A stretch of 64,000 nt of DNA. It comes from Flavobacterium lipolyticum (lineage in GTDB: Bacteria; Bacteroidota; Bacteroidia; Flavobacteriales; Flavobacteriaceae). Every line of letters starts with the position of its first letter. Positions within the stretch are counted from its first letter, which is position 1. The translations under genes and the position numbers were made by a program. The stretch spans positions 3,038,001 through 3,102,000 of the forward strand of contig NZ_JAJJMN010000001.1 of assembly GCF_020905335.1 (NCBI RefSeq), in the 5' to 3' direction. Shown piece after piece: positions 16,864-26,434 of the stretch. The notes beneath the pieces are model-generated. The model was not told the DNA's origin. It did no database searches and worked only from the letters and a program-made list of their open reading frames with translations.

Positions 16864-17113
16864 GAAACCTGAAACCTGAAACCTGAAACCTGAAACCTGA
16901 AACCTGAAACCTGAAACCTGAAACCTGAAACCTGAAACCTGAAACCTGAAACCTGAAACCTGAAACCTGAAACCTGAAACCTGAAACCTGAAACCTGAAA
17001 CCTGAAACCTGAAACCTGAAACCTGAAACCTGAAACCTGAAACCTGAAACCTGAAACCTGAAACCTGAAACCTGAAACCTGAAACCTGAAACCTGAAACC
17101 TGAAACCTGAAAC
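16864..17113. repeat. Perfect heptanucleotide tandem array, ~36 copies
   Basis: The unit GAAACCT (GGTTTCA on the minus strand) is repeated without a visible error for 250 bases, about 35.7 copies. It starts 89 bases upstream of the Rrf2 start and ends 4 bases short of the stop codon of the TPM-domain gene. On the minus strand the same array reads through an open frame as repeated FQVSGFR, which I regard as a by-product. Perfect identity implies recent expansion by slippage. Confidence 0.97.
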
Positions 17114-17116
17114 TGT

Positions 17117-17944
17117 TTACCAGCCTCCGCTAGAACCTCCTCCAGAGAAGCCTCCTCCGCCAAAACCTCCGCCAAAGCCACCTCCGCCTCCGGATGATCC
17201 TCCGCCGAAGCCTCCAAATCCGCCTCCGCCACTTCTTCCAAGATTGCTTAGAATGATGACATCGAGCAGGCTAGGACCACCACCTCCGCTATTATTGCCT
17301 GAATTACCTCCGCCGCCTCTTTTATTTCGGGACAGTAAAATTAATACAATTACGACAATTATAATAAAAGGCAGGATTGGAAAATCTTTTTCTTTGGTTT
17401 GTTTGCGCTCGCCTTTGAATTTTCCTTTAAAAACATCAATGATAGCATCTGTTCCTTTGTCAAGTCCGTTGTAAAAACTTCCGGCTTTGAATTCCGGAAT
17501 AATTATATTTCGGATGATTGTTCCGCCAATTCCGGCAGTCAATCGGTCTTCGAGACCATAACCGGGATTTATGGCAATTTTTTTCTCCTTTTTTGCCAGC
17601 AGGATAATAACACCATTGTCGTCTTTTGCAGTTCCTCCAATTCCCCAGGTTTGTCCCCATTTGGTTGCTAACTGACTTACATCTTCGCCTTTTAAACTTT
17701 CTATCGTAATCACTACAATTTGGGTAGTAGTCGAGTCAGAATAACGAATTAGTTTTTGTTCCAGCTGCGATTTTTCAGATGCATTTAAGATGTTGGCATA
17801 ATCGTAAACCGAAGTTTGTAAACTTGGTTTTTCAGGTATTGTAAATTGTGCAAAAATACTGTTGCAGGTAACAAGCGCGATAAACAAAAGAGTAAACTGA
17901 AAAATTCTGTTGGAATTTGAGATTTTGTATTTGGAAATTTTCAT
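17117..17944 (-). CDS. TPM-domain membrane protein (YgcG family) with Gly-rich tail
   Basis: The protein has 275 residues. A signal peptide or anchor (about 12-32) is followed by a TPM domain (about 38-165, SVYDYANILNASEKSQLEQKL, IVVITIESLKGEDVSQLATKWGQTWGIG, GVIILLAKKEKKIAINPGYGLED). A transmembrane helix (FIIIVVIVLILLS, about 193-205) and a glycine-rich tail follow. TPM domains are linked to photosystem repair in plants and have phosphatase-like folds; the bacterial role is unclear. It is the last gene of the LemA-TPM-TPM run, and its start is 3 bases from the preceding stop. The C-terminal Gly-rich coding DNA directly abuts the heptamer array. Confidence 0.9.
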   Translation of the reverse strand: MKISKYKISNSNRIFQFTLLFIALVTCNSIFAQFTIPEKPSLQTSVYDYANILNASEKSQLEQKLIRYSDSTTTQIVVITIESLKGEDVSQLATKWGQTWGIGGTAKDDNGVIILLAKKEKKIAINPGYGLEDRLTAGIGGTIIRNIIIPEFKAGSFYNGLDKGTDAIIDVFKGKFKGERKQTKEKDFPILPFIIIVVIVLILLSRNKRGGGGNSGNNSGGGGPSLLDVIILSNLGRSGGGGFGGFGGGSSGGGGGFGGGFGGGGFSGGGSSGGW

Positions 17945-17947
17945 TAT

Positions 17948-18385
17948 TTATCCTTTTGATATTTCGTTTGATAATTCATTGCTGTCTCCTTCAGACCACG
18001 GAAAGTATTTTTTCAATTGTTCACCGGCATTCAAAATACCGTCGACAATACCTTGTTTAAAATTTCCGGATTTAAATTGTTGAATTAGGGCATCTTTGGT
18101 ACAGTCCCAAAAATCAGGAGTAACCACATCATTTATACCTTTGTCTCCGCAAATTGCAAAAGTTTTATCAGCAACGGCAAAGTAAAACAAAACCCCATTT
18201 TGAAGCTGGGTTTCGTGCATTTTTAATTCGTAAAAAACTTCTAAAGCCCTTTCAAAAGGGACTTTAGAAGTGCTTTGTTCTATATGTACTCTAATTTCGC
18301 CAGAAGTATTTTTCTCGGCCACACGAATTGCTTCTACAATTTCCAGCTCTTCTTCTTTGGATAAAAAATCTTCTACTTTTGACAT
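17948..18385 (-). CDS. TPM-domain protein
   Basis: The protein has 145 residues. The TPM domain covers nearly the whole chain: FLSKEEELEIVEAIRVAEKNTSGEIRVHIEQ, LKMHETQLQNGVLFYFAVADKTFAICGDKGIND, then a C-terminal LKKYFP segment. There is no signal peptide, so it is probably cytoplasmic or membrane-associated through its partners. It sits between LemA and the second TPM protein, with 3 bases to the latter, and is almost certainly cotranscribed. The LemA-TPM pairing is widely conserved in Bacteroidota, which supports a shared envelope function. Confidence 0.9.
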   Translation of the reverse strand: MSKVEDFLSKEEELEIVEAIRVAEKNTSGEIRVHIEQSTSKVPFERALEVFYELKMHETQLQNGVLFYFAVADKTFAICGDKGINDVVTPDFWDCTKDALIQQFKSGNFKQGIVDGILNAGEQLKKYFPWSEGDSNELSNEISKG

Positions 18386-18441
18386 TGAAATAATTTTAGA
18401 GTTTAGATTGTTGATTTTAGATTATGATCTAAAAAACTGTT

Positions 18442-19029
18442 TTAGAATTTTACTTCAACTGGTTTGTCTGCACCTTCAACTGCATTAAAGTATGCTTTTT
18501 CTTTAAATCCAAACATACCTGCAAATAAACTATTTGGGAATGTTTTGATGTGGTTGTTGTAGGGTTTTACCGCTTCGTTGAAACGTGTTCTTGCCGTTAA
18601 AATCTGATTTTCAGTACTAGCCAGTTCGTCTTGTAATTTCAAGAAGTTTTCGTTTGCTTTTAATGTTGGATATTGCTCAACAGAAACCAATAATCTTGAT
18701 AAAGAAGAAGATACGCCGCTTTGAGCTTTGTTGAATTCAGCAAGTTGTTCCGGTGTAATATTAGTAGGATCTACAGTGACACTTGTTGCTTTTGCACGAG
18801 CTTCGATAACAGCTGTTAAAGTTGATTTTTCGAAATCGGCAGCACCTTTTACAGTGTTTACTAAATTTCCAATAAGGTCATTACGTCTTTGGTAAGCTGT
18901 TTGAACATCTCCCCAGGATTGCTCTACAGTTTGGTTTAATGTTACCGCAGTATTGTTAATCCCTTTAACCCAGCTGTAAATTCCAATAAGTACAACTGCT
19001 CCAATAATCCAAGGCAAAAATCTTTTCAT
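18442..19029 (-). CDS. LemA family protein
   Basis: The protein has 195 residues. One N-terminal membrane segment (FLPWIIGAVVLIGIYSWV, about 3-20) is followed by a long helical bundle. Family hallmarks include QRRNDLIGNLVNTVKGAADFEK, LLVSVEQYPTLKANENFLKLQDELASTENQILTAR and FNEAVKPYNNHIKTFP. LemA proteins are inner-membrane proteins with a periplasmic helical domain; their molecular activity is unsettled. It heads the LemA-TPM-TPM unit and follows a MerR gene at 41 bases, so all may belong to one transcript starting at the M23 peptidase gene. Confidence 0.95.
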   Translation of the reverse strand: MKRFLPWIIGAVVLIGIYSWVKGINNTAVTLNQTVEQSWGDVQTAYQRRNDLIGNLVNTVKGAADFEKSTLTAVIEARAKATSVTVDPTNITPEQLAEFNKAQSGVSSSLSRLLVSVEQYPTLKANENFLKLQDELASTENQILTARTRFNEAVKPYNNHIKTFPNSLFAGMFGFKEKAYFNAVEGADKPVEVKF

Positions 19030-19069
19030 GTGTATTTAATTTAAGTTTATTTCTGATTTAATTAATAGG

Positions 19070-19402
19070 TTATAATTCGTTCTTAATATCGATTAATTGT
19101 GTTTTGATGGTCTCTAATTTACGTATTATTTCGAATTTATCTAATGTTTTCTTTTGTCCTTCTTTCAAATGTGTTTTGGCACCTTCAAGCGTAAAACCTC
19201 TTTCTTTAACCAAATGATAGATCAATTGTAAGTTGGTGATATCTTCGGGCGTAAACATTCGGTTGCCTTTGGCATTCTTTTTTGGTTTCAAAATGTCAAA
19301 TTCGCTGTCCCAAAATCGAATCAATGATGCATTGACATTAAAAGCTTTGGCTACTTCGCCAATGCTGTAATATCGTTTATCTTTTGAAAGCTCAATATGC
19401 AT
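19070..19402 (-). CDS. MerR-family transcriptional regulator
   Basis: The protein has 110 residues. The MerR winged helix occupies about 8-78: YYSIGEVAKAFNVNASLIRFWDSEFDILKPKKNAKGNRMFTPEDI, then LIYHLVKERGFTLEGAKTHL. A short coiled tail (about 85-110) would dimerise. No metal-binding cysteines are present, so a metal-sensing role is unlikely. In Flavobacteriia a MerR gene of this type often follows an M23 peptidase gene, as here (48 bases). The target is not known. Confidence 0.92.
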   Translation of the reverse strand: MHIELSKDKRYYSIGEVAKAFNVNASLIRFWDSEFDILKPKKNAKGNRMFTPEDITNLQLIYHLVKERGFTLEGAKTHLKEGQKKTLDKFEIIRKLETIKTQLIDIKNEL

Positions 19403-19450
19403 GTTTCTTAATTTTCTATATTTATTCCAAAAATACTACTTTTTGCAGTA

Positions 19451-20428
19451 TTAATCTAATGACTGATTTTCCTGGTTAGCCATTTGTGAAATGGCCACAT
19501 ATTCGACTGCCGAAATATTGCCGTAATAGAAGTTCAGCGGATTTACGACTTTGCCGTCTTTGTGTACTTCATAGTGACAGTGCGGTCCTTCAGATCTTCC
19601 TGTGCTTCCCACATAACCAATAACATCACCTCGTTTTACACGTTGTCCGGGTCTGCAATTGTATTTGCTTAAATGCGCATACAAACTTTCGTAGCCAAAA
19701 CCATGCCTGATGACCACATGATTCCCAAATCCTGATGCCGAATTATCGGCCCGCTCGATAACACCATCTCCTGTAGCATAAACGGGAGTGCCTGTTTTGG
19801 CGGTGAAATCCATTCCGTTATGCATTTTTCGTACTTTCGTGAACGGGTCGGTTCTATATCCAAAACCTGAAACCATACGGATTAGATTCTCATTTCGTAC
19901 AGGTTGAATGGCCGGAATTGCCAGCAATAAATTACCTTTTGTACTGGCTAATTTTAAAATTTCATCTAACGATCGAGACTGAATCGCTAATTCTTTAGAG
20001 AGACGATCTATTCGTTTTGTGGTGTTTAAAACCAGTTGAGAATTGTTGTAACCTTCTAAATCTTTATATTTTCGGGAATCTCTAAAACCTGCTTTTCGAA
20101 TAGAATCCGGAATTTCAGCTTTGTTAAAATAGACTCTGTAAATGTTGTTGTCTCTATTCTCCAATGTCTCGGCTACAGCATCGATTTCATCCATTTTTCT
20201 GTTTAGAATGGCGTATTGTAATTTTAGATTTTCAATTTCTCGTGCCTGTAAACGATCTTTTGGCGTTTCAAAATAGGGAGTATTGATTAAAAGTATAAAA
20301 ACTAAAAAGCCAAATAATGCCGAAGCCAATAAAAACAGTAATGCATAGCCAATTTTAGCCCTTTTTCGGGTCTTTATTTTTGTATAAGCCAGATTTTCTG
20401 AGTCGTAATAATATTTTACTTTCGCCAT
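19451..20428 (-). CDS. M23 family peptidoglycan endopeptidase, membrane anchored
   Basis: The protein has 325 residues. It has a basic cytoplasmic N-terminus, one transmembrane helix (about 27-49), a coiled-coil (about 57-160) and a C-terminal LytM/M23 domain. Zinc ligands are visible: H203 and D207 (HNGMD), with H283 and H285 (HCH); H252 lies in the active-site motif YAHLS. With all ligands intact it should be an active DD- or LD-endopeptidase cutting peptidoglycan cross-links in the periplasm. It is divergent from alaS and first gene of the minus-strand run that continues with MerR and LemA. Confidence 0.93.
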   Translation of the reverse strand: MAKVKYYYDSENLAYTKIKTRKRAKIGYALLFLLASALFGFLVFILLINTPYFETPKDRLQAREIENLKLQYAILNRKMDEIDAVAETLENRDNNIYRVYFNKAEIPDSIRKAGFRDSRKYKDLEGYNNSQLVLNTTKRIDRLSKELAIQSRSLDEILKLASTKGNLLLAIPAIQPVRNENLIRMVSGFGYRTDPFTKVRKMHNGMDFTAKTGTPVYATGDGVIERADNSASGFGNHVVIRHGFGYESLYAHLSKYNCRPGQRVKRGDVIGYVGSTGRSEGPHCHYEVHKDGKVVNPLNFYYGNISAVEYVAISQMANQENQSLD

Positions 20429-20693
20429 ATTTTAAAATACCCTATTTTTGCAGCTTGTAAAATAAGTTAGTCGAACAAATTTAATAAATGTTTCATGATG
20501 TTCGAAGCTTTTTTCAGGAATAAAACAATTTAGATAATGTGTCAATTTGATAATTAGATAATGCCCTAAATGCGAAATTTATTGTTTTGAACTTTAATTT
20601 TTGTATTAAAAAGACGTAAGTATCACATTTTCAGATTAACATGTTTCTAATTAACTATCGCATTTTCAAATTGACACATTTTCTAATTTTAAT
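20429..20693. other. Divergent intergenic region with AT-rich inverted motif
   Basis: It contains AATGTGTCAATTTGATAATTAG (20537-20558) and, in inverted form, CATTTTCAAATTGACACATTTTC (20660-20682). A related string occurs at 53034-53058, so this is a dispersed intergenic motif. A TATTTTTG at 20443-20450 points toward alaS but is far from its start. No gene is seen. Confidence 0.45.
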
Positions 20694-23324
20694 ATGAAAT
20701 CACAAGACGTACGTAAACAATTTTTAGATTTTTTTGAGAGTAAAGGACACACTATTGTTCCTTCGGCTCCTATTGTACTTAAAGACGACCCAACCTTAAT
20801 GTTCAACAACTCGGGAATGGCCCAGTTTAAAGAATACTTTTTAGGAAACGGAACGCCAAAAAGTCCAAGAATTGCCGATACACAAAAATGTCTTCGTGTT
20901 TCAGGAAAGCATAACGATTTAGAGGAAGTGGGTATTGATACCTATCACCACACGATGTTTGAAATGCTGGGGAATTGGTCTTTTGGAGATTATTTCAAAA
21001 AAGAGGCTATCAACTGGGCTTGGGAATTGTTGACAGAAGTGTACAAAATTCCAAAAGAGAATCTTTATGTTTCGGTTTTCGAAGGAAGTAAAGAAGATAA
21101 TGTTCCGTTTGATCAGGAGGCTTGGGATATCTGGAAAGAATTAATCGATGAAGATCGCATTATTCTGGGAAATAAAAAAGACAACTTCTGGGAAATGGGA
21201 GATCAGGGGCCATGTGGACCTTGTTCTGAAATTCACGTTGATTTGCGTACTCCGGAAGAAAAAGCAGCCGTTTCAGGAAAAAGTTTAGTAAACAACGATC
21301 ATCCTCAGGTAGTTGAAATCTGGAATAATGTATTCATGGAATTCAATCGTAAAGCAGATGGTTCGTTAGAAAAACTTCCTGCGCAACACGTTGATACCGG
21401 AATGGGATTTGAACGTTTGTGTATGGCATTACAAGGAAAAACATCCAATTATGATACCGATGTTTTCATGCCTTTGATTAGAGAAATTGAAACTATTACC
21501 GGGGCAAATTATACCGTTAAAGCATCAAATGAAGCAGAGGAAAAAGTAAATATTGCAATTCGTGTTATTGCAGATCACGTTCGTGCAGTAGCCTTTGCTA
21601 TCGCTGATGGACAATTGCCGTCAAATACCGGTGCAGGATATGTAATTCGTCGTATTTTGCGTCGTGCTATTCGTTACGGATTTACGTTCCTGAATATAAA
21701 AGAAGCTTTCATCTACAAGTTAGTAGAAACTTTAAGCGAACAAATGGGAGATTCTTTCCCGGAAATCAGAACTCAAAAAGCACTTTGCTCGAATGTGATT
21801 CGCGAGGAGGAAAATTCTTTCTTGCGTACTCTTGATCAGGGATTGGTACTTTTAGATGCTGTGATTCTGAACAATTCAGGAGATACTATCGATGGTAAAA
21901 AAGCTTTTGAATTGTATGATACTTACGGTTTTCCAATCGATTTAACAGCTTTGATTCTTTCTGAAAAAGGATTAAAATTAGATGAAAAAGGATTTCAGGA
22001 GCAACTGCAATTGCAAAAAGAACGTTCCCGTGCCGCTTCAAAAGTCACTGCAGGAGACTGGAATGTTCTGGTAGAAGATGATATTCAGGAGTTTGTAGGT
22101 TACGACAGATTATCGCATCAGGTAAAAATCACGAAGTACCGTAGAGTGGATAGTGTAAAAGATGGCGAAATTTATCAATTGGTTTTCAATGCGACTCCAT
22201 TTTATGGTGAAAGCGGAGGGCAAACCGGAGATAAAGGATATCTGGAAGCTCAAAACGGTGATATCGTTTATATTATTGATACTAAAAAAGAGAACAATCA
22301 AACAATCCACCTGGCAAAATCGTTACCTGAAAATCTAACAGGAACATTTAACGCGGTTGTGGATGCGCTTCAGAGAGCAAAAACATCATCAAATCACTCG
22401 GCTACGCATTTATTGCACCAGGGATTGCGTAAAATATTAGGAACGCACATTGAGCAAAAAGGATCTATGGTTCGAAATGCTTCTTTGCGTTTTGACTTCT
22501 CTCACTTCTCAAAAGTATCCGATGAGGAATTAAAAGAAGTAGAAAATTTTGTGAATGCAAGAATCCGTGAAAGTTTGCCTTTGATCGAAAAAAGAGCCAT
22601 TCCAAAAGATCAGGCTTTGGAAGAAGGAGCAATTGCTTTGTTTGGAGAGAAGTATGGTGACTTGGTTCGTATGATTAAATTTGGTGATTCTGTCGAATTA
22701 TGTGGAGGAACTCACGTGGCAAATACGGCTGATATCTGGCATTTCAAAATTATTTCAGAAGGAGCTGTAGCGGCAGGAATCAGAAGGATCGAAGCAATCA
22801 CGAGTGAAGCTGCAAAAGATTATTTTGAGTCTCAGTTGCTTTCTTATGAAGAAATTAGAGAGACCTTGAAAAATGCTCAGGATCCTGTGAAAGCGATTCA
22901 GTCTTTACAGGAAGAAAATATTCAGTTGAAAAAACAATTGGAAATCTTGTTGAAAGATAAAGCCAAAAACATGAAAGGGGATCTGGCTAAAGAATTGCAG
23001 GAAATCAATGGCGTTCAGTTTTTAGCAAAACAAGTAGATTTAAATCCGGAAGGAGCAAAAGATTTGGCTTATGAATTGGGTAATTCGTATAACAATTTGT
23101 TTGTAGTTTTCGCCACTGCACAGGAAGGAAAGCCAATGTTGACTTGCTACATTTCTAAAGAAATTGTAGCAGAGAAAAACCTAAACGCAGGACAGGTAGT
23201 TCGTGAATTAGGAAAATACATCCAGGGAGGAGGAGGAGGACAGCCTTTCTTCGCCACTGCAGGAGGTAAAAATGTTGATGGAATTGCAGAAGCTTTGACG
23301 AAAGCGATTGATTTCGTGAAGTAA
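20694..23324 (+). CDS. alaS: Alanine--tRNA ligase
   Basis: AlaRS charges tRNA-Ala and edits mischarged Ser and Gly. The 876 residues are the normal bacterial length. The class II catalytic core comes first ([37 protein letters not shown], then GTGFERL-like [11 protein letters not shown]). The editing domain has the zinc-binding HxxxH (H568, H572) and CGGTH (C670-H674). The C-Ala domain contains [14 protein letters not shown] near the end, the usual DHHA1 glycine-rich motif. All hallmark residues are intact. A terminator follows 25 bases later. Confidence 0.98.
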   Translation: MKSQDVRKQFLDFFESKGHTIVPSAPIVLKDDPTLMFNNSGMAQFKEYFLGNGTPKSPRIADTQKCLRVSGKHNDLEEVGIDTYHHTMFEMLGNWSFGDYFKKEAINWAWELLTEVYKIPKENLYVSVFEGSKEDNVPFDQEAWDIWKELIDEDRIILGNKKDNFWEMGDQGPCGPCSEIHVDLRTPEEKAAVSGKSLVNNDHPQVVEIWNNVFMEFNRKADGSLEKLPAQHVDTGMGFERLCMALQGKTSNYDTDVFMPLIREIETITGANYTVKASNEAEEKVNIAIRVIADHVRAVAFAIADGQLPSNTGAGYVIRRILRRAIRYGFTFLNIKEAFIYKLVETLSEQMGDSFPEIRTQKALCSNVIREEENSFLRTLDQGLVLLDAVILNNSGDTIDGKKAFELYDTYGFPIDLTALILSEKGLKLDEKGFQEQLQLQKERSRAASKVTAGDWNVLVEDDIQEFVGYDRLSHQVKITKYRRVDSVKDGEIYQLVFNATPFYGESGGQTGDKGYLEAQNGDIVYIIDTKKENNQTIHLAKSLPENLTGTFNAVVDALQRAKTSSNHSATHLLHQGLRKILGTHIEQKGSMVRNASLRFDFSHFSKVSDEELKEVENFVNARIRESLPLIEKRAIPKDQALEEGAIALFGEKYGDLVRMIKFGDSVELCGGTHVANTADIWHFKIISEGAVAAGIRRIEAITSEAAKDYFESQLLSYEEIRETLKNAQDPVKAIQSLQEENIQLKKQLEILLKDKAKNMKGDLAKELQEINGVQFLAKQVDLNPEGAKDLAYELGNSYNNLFVVFATAQEGKPMLTCYISKEIVAEKNLNAGQVVRELGKYIQGGGGGQPFFATAGGKNVDGIAEALTKAIDFVK

Positions 23325-23349
23325 TTTTTTTAGTCTCGCAAAGACACAG

Positions 23350-23388
23350 AGTCGCAAAGTTTTTTTAAGCTTTGCGGCTTTTTTTTAA
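23350..23388 (+). terminator. Rho-independent terminator of alaS
   Basis: Arms AGTCGCAAAG and CTTTGCGGCT with one mismatched pair, followed by a run of eight T. Confidence 0.85.
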
Positions 23389-23435
23389 CGGAACAATTCT
23401 GTTTGTAGGTTTTTTTCTTTGATTTTGTAAAAAAA

Positions 23436-23711
23436 ATGACAGAGAATGAAATTTCAGCTATCGTAGTCGATGTTTGTTATAGAATACATGTAAAACTTGG
23501 ACCAGGATTATTTGAATCTGTTTATGAGGCAATTTTGTATCATGAATTAACGAAGAGGGGTTTACATGTAGGAAGGCAAAAAGCAGAGAGGCTATTTTAG
23601 AATCGAATTATATAGTAAGATCTAAAGTGGATCTAGTGTTGAAGAGAAAGTAATTGGAAAAATCAAATTATTTAGTAGCATTCAAGAGGTTAAACGCCAT
23701 AATATAAATTA
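23436..23711 (+). pseudogene. Decayed GxxExxY-family gene
   Basis: From ATG 23436 the frame reads MTENEISAIVVDVCYRIHVK, then LGPGLFESVYEAILYHELTKRG, the N-terminal signature of GxxExxY proteins (G-P-G-L-x-E-S-x-Y). A TAG at 23598 stops it after 54 codons. Downstream, other frames still show RSKVDLVLKRK and VIGKIKLFSSIQEVK, corresponding to the family's later strands (DLVL..K.VIVEIKS). At least one stop and two frameshifts are needed, so the gene is dead. Intact relatives are ~125 aa and of unknown function. Confidence 0.8.
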
Positions 23712-23754
23712 AAGTTAAAAAAGTAAAAAAAATAAGAGCGATATAAATTTTTAC

Positions 23755-23762
23755 TAGTTTTG
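23755..23762 (+). promoter_or_regulatory. Putative -7 element TAGTTTTG
   Basis: TAnnTTTG match 30 bases upstream of the leucine-rich-repeat gene's ATG. Confidence 0.5.
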
Positions 23763-23791
23763 TAGTATTAACAAGTAAAATAGTATAAAAT

Positions 23792-24508
23792 ATGAAAAAG
23801 GAATTAAAAAATGATGATGATTGGGTAGTAGAGGATTGGAAGGATGGATGCAGGTTAGTTCGCTATACGGGCGATATTGAAGAGGGTAGTCTCGTTATTC
23901 CTGCATTAATTGGTGATAAGAAAGTCTATATACTTGGTACCGGCGAGAATATATTTGGTCCTGATGTAGAGTCAGCAGGTCTTCTCACGTTGGTAGATAT
24001 ATCTCAAAGTGTCTATCTTCAGGAAGTGGGACCTAAAGCCTTTGGTGGTAGTTGTGATAACTTAGTTCAGGTTTTCTTCCCTACAAGTTTAGTTTATATT
24101 GGTTCGAACGCATTTGATGACTGTGTGGCATTACAAAGCATAGTTATTCCGGAGGGTGTGACTTCTGTCATGAATAATACATTTGAATTATGTACTTCAC
24201 TAAAAGAGATAAGTATTCCGAATAGCGTTACTTCTATTGGAGATTCGGCATTTTTTGGCAATTACTCCTTACCAAATATAACTATTCCACAAAGTGTTAC
24301 TTTTATAGATGCTAATGTATTTTATAAATGTTTGGCATTAAAATCCATACTCATTCCCAATAGTGTTAGCTCTATTGGCGATTCTGCATTTCTATACAGT
24401 GGATTAACGGAGATTTATTTGCCAAAAAAGTTTATTACAGCAGCTGAAGAGAAAAGGATTGGAATTCCAGATGGTGCCAACGTAAAAGAAACTCCTCCGT
24501 CACCATAA
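23792..24508 (+). CDS. BspA-type leucine-rich-repeat (LRR_5) protein
   Basis: The protein has 238 residues. It has an N-terminal ~45-residue segment (DDDWVVEDWKDGCRLVRYTGD), then BspA-like repeats of about 23 residues: GPKAFGGSCDNLVQVFFPTSLVYI, NTFELCTSLKEISIPNSVTSI, SAFFGNYSLPNITIPQSVTFI, NVFYKCLALKSILIPNSVSSI. Such repeats form a solenoid that binds proteins. There is no signal peptide, lipobox or type IX sorting domain, so unlike most BspA proteins it should be cytoplasmic, or it reaches the surface by an unknown route. It stands alone; the role is unknown. Confidence 0.85.
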   Translation: MKKELKNDDDWVVEDWKDGCRLVRYTGDIEEGSLVIPALIGDKKVYILGTGENIFGPDVESAGLLTLVDISQSVYLQEVGPKAFGGSCDNLVQVFFPTSLVYIGSNAFDDCVALQSIVIPEGVTSVMNNTFELCTSLKEISIPNSVTSIGDSAFFGNYSLPNITIPQSVTFIDANVFYKCLALKSILIPNSVSSIGDSAFLYSGLTEIYLPKKFITAAEEKRIGIPDGANVKETPPSP

Positions 24509-24538
24509 GAAGTGAAATAGTATTAAAAGGTTGAGCAG

Positions 24539-24578
24539 ACCCGACAGGTTTTTCGATCTGTTGGGGTTTGTTTTTTGT
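24539..24578 (+). terminator. Hairpin of the GACAGG palindrome family
   Basis: Arms ACCCGACAG and CTGTTGGGGT with a T-rich loop and following T-run. Related palindromes occur at 45552-45585 and 63922-63953, and a degenerate one at 63246. Confidence 0.65.
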
Positions 24579-24688
24579 CACAGATTAAAAGATTATAATG
24601 TGTTTTTTTTCCATTAATATGTCTTTTTTGACAAATAGTACGTTTAAAAAACTCAGAACCTTAGCAGCTTAGTATCTTAGCCCCTTAA

Positions 24689-26434
24689 TTATTTTCGTTC
24701 TCCAATCTGCTGGCGCCACATTGCGTAGTAAAGTCCTTTCTCAAAAATTAAATCTTCGTGTTTTCCCTGCTCGATGATTTTTCCTTGCTCCAGTACAAAT
24801 ATTTTGTCGGCGTGCATTACGGTTGATAAACGGTGCGCAATCAGAACCGTGATCCTGTTTTTATCGGATATATTACGAATAGTGGTATTGATTTCTTCTT
24901 CGGTAATAGAATCTAAGGCAGAAGTGGCTTCGTCAAAAATCAATAAATTCGGATTTCTTAAAATAGCACGGGCAATCGACAAACGTTGTTTTTCACCACC
25001 GGATACTTTAATTCCGCCTTCACCAATTGTGGTGTTTAAACCGTCTTCGGCACGATGCAGCAGTTTTTCACAGCTCGCTCTTTTCAAGGCATCGTACAAG
25101 TCTTCATCGGTAGCACTGGGTCTTACGAACAATAAATTCTCGCGAATTGTTCCTGAGAATAACTGTGCGTCCTGGGTAACGAATCCTAATTGTTTTCTTA
25201 GATCCAGTAAGTCAATTTCTGCAGAGTCGATGTCGTTGTAGAATACCTGACCTTCGGCTGGGGTGTACAATCCAACCAGTAATTTGACCAAAGTTGTTTT
25301 TCCTGATCCTGACGGACCCACAAATGCAACGGTCTGTCCCTGTTTAATTTCGAAATTGATATTTTCAACCGCTTTAAATTTAGCGGTTTTGTGCTGAAAA
25401 CTTACATTGGAAAAGAGTAAAGACTGAATCGCTCCAACGTGCTTTGGGTTTTTTGGACGATATTCTTTCGGAGCGCTCAATAAGGTCTTAAAATTCTCCA
25501 TCGAAACCTTAGTTTCATTTAAAGCAATAATGAAATTTCCAAGTTCCTGAAGCGGACCGAAAATGAAAAAAGTAAAGAAAACCATCGTTAGCAAATCACC
25601 CACAATAATCTTTCCTCCAAATAAGAAATAATACAAAGTAAAAACCACACAAGTTCTCAAAAAGTGTACGGTTGTGCCTTGGATAAAACTCAAACTTCTG
25701 ATGAAACGGATTTTTTGAAGCTCCAGCTGTAGAATTTTAAACGTATTTAGGTTCAGACGTTTTTCTTCCTGATACGTCAATCCAAGACTTTTTACAAGTT
25801 CAATGTTTCTTAAACTTTCGGTGGTGGAACCGGCTAAAGCATTGGTTTGATTTACGATTTTTTTAGAGACAATTTTGATCTTTTTGCCCAGATACGAACT
25901 AACCAGAGCAATGATTGGCGCCGTGATCAAAAAGATAATTGAAATACGGTAATCGATTCGGGCAACATAAACAATCACAAATACAAAACCAATCACAGTC
26001 TGAAAGATTAAAGAAATTGATAGAGTGATTAATTTTTCGGAATCAGAACGTACTTTGGTAAGTTTGCTTAACGTTTCACCGCTTCGTTGGTCTTCAAATT
26101 CGGCAAACGGCAGGTCCAGTGATTTTTTAATTCCGTCTGTGTACATCTGCGCTCCGGTACGCTGAATAACAACATTGGTAAAATAATCCTGAAAGTTTTT
26201 GGTAATTCTCGATACCATAGCTGCACCAAGCGAAAGCCCTAACCAAAATGCTAATGATTTGATAAAACCTACGGCATTTCCGTCGTATTTATGTAAACCA
26301 ACACCGCAATCCTGCATTAATTTACCGGTAATAATAGAGTCTGATAAACTGAAACAAATGTTGATCGTAGCCATAATCAAAGCAAAAAACAGTAACATTT
26401 TATGTTTGATTATATAAGAATACAGTAATTTCAT
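24689..26434 (-). CDS. ABC exporter, fused permease and ATPase (MsbA/MdlB-like)
   Basis: The start at 26434 (MKLLYSYIIKHKMLLFFALI, 581 residues) is preferred; the frame is open 56 codons further upstream but that part is low-complexity. Residues 1-310 form six transmembrane helices of a type I exporter. The nucleotide-binding domain has Walker A GPSGSGKTT, signature VSGGEKQRL, Walker B LLIFDEATSALD and the H-loop IAHRLST. It should act as a homodimer exporting a lipid, peptide or drug; the substrate cannot be told. It appears monocistronic, divergent from the lipoprotein gene. Confidence 0.93.
   Translation of the reverse strand: MKLLYSYIIKHKMLLFFALIMATINICFSLSDSIITGKLMQDCGVGLHKYDGNAVGFIKSLAFWLGLSLGAAMVSRITKNFQDYFTNVVIQRTGAQMYTDGIKKSLDLPFAEFEDQRSGETLSKLTKVRSDSEKLITLSISLIFQTVIGFVFVIVYVARIDYRISIIFLITAPIIALVSSYLGKKIKIVSKKIVNQTNALAGSTTESLRNIELVKSLGLTYQEEKRLNLNTFKILQLELQKIRFIRSLSFIQGTTVHFLRTCVVFTLYYFLFGGKIIVGDLLTMVFFTFFIFGPLQELGNFIIALNETKVSMENFKTLLSAPKEYRPKNPKHVGAIQSLLFSNVSFQHKTAKFKAVENINFEIKQGQTVAFVGPSGSGKTTLVKLLVGLYTPAEGQVFYNDIDSAEIDLLDLRKQLGFVTQDAQLFSGTIRENLLFVRPSATDEDLYDALKRASCEKLLHRAEDGLNTTIGEGGIKVSGGEKQRLSIARAILRNPNLLIFDEATSALDSITEEEINTTIRNISDKNRITVLIAHRLSTVMHADKIFVLEQGKIIEQGKHEDLIFEKGLYYAMWRQQIGERK

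Noticed and set aside
16864..17113. The heptamer array as a CRISPR array
   Set aside because: There are no spacers; the 7-bp unit is contiguous and perfect. No cas genes are present in the window.
16795..17241. A 148-residue minus-strand frame with repeated FQVSGFR
   Set aside because: It is produced by the heptamer array read in one frame and overlaps the Gly-rich end of the TPM gene out of frame. No start context or homology supports a protein.
20429..20693. A T-box or other riboswitch upstream of alaS
   Set aside because: No T-box consensus, specifier loop or terminator is present; only an AT-rich dispersed motif is seen.
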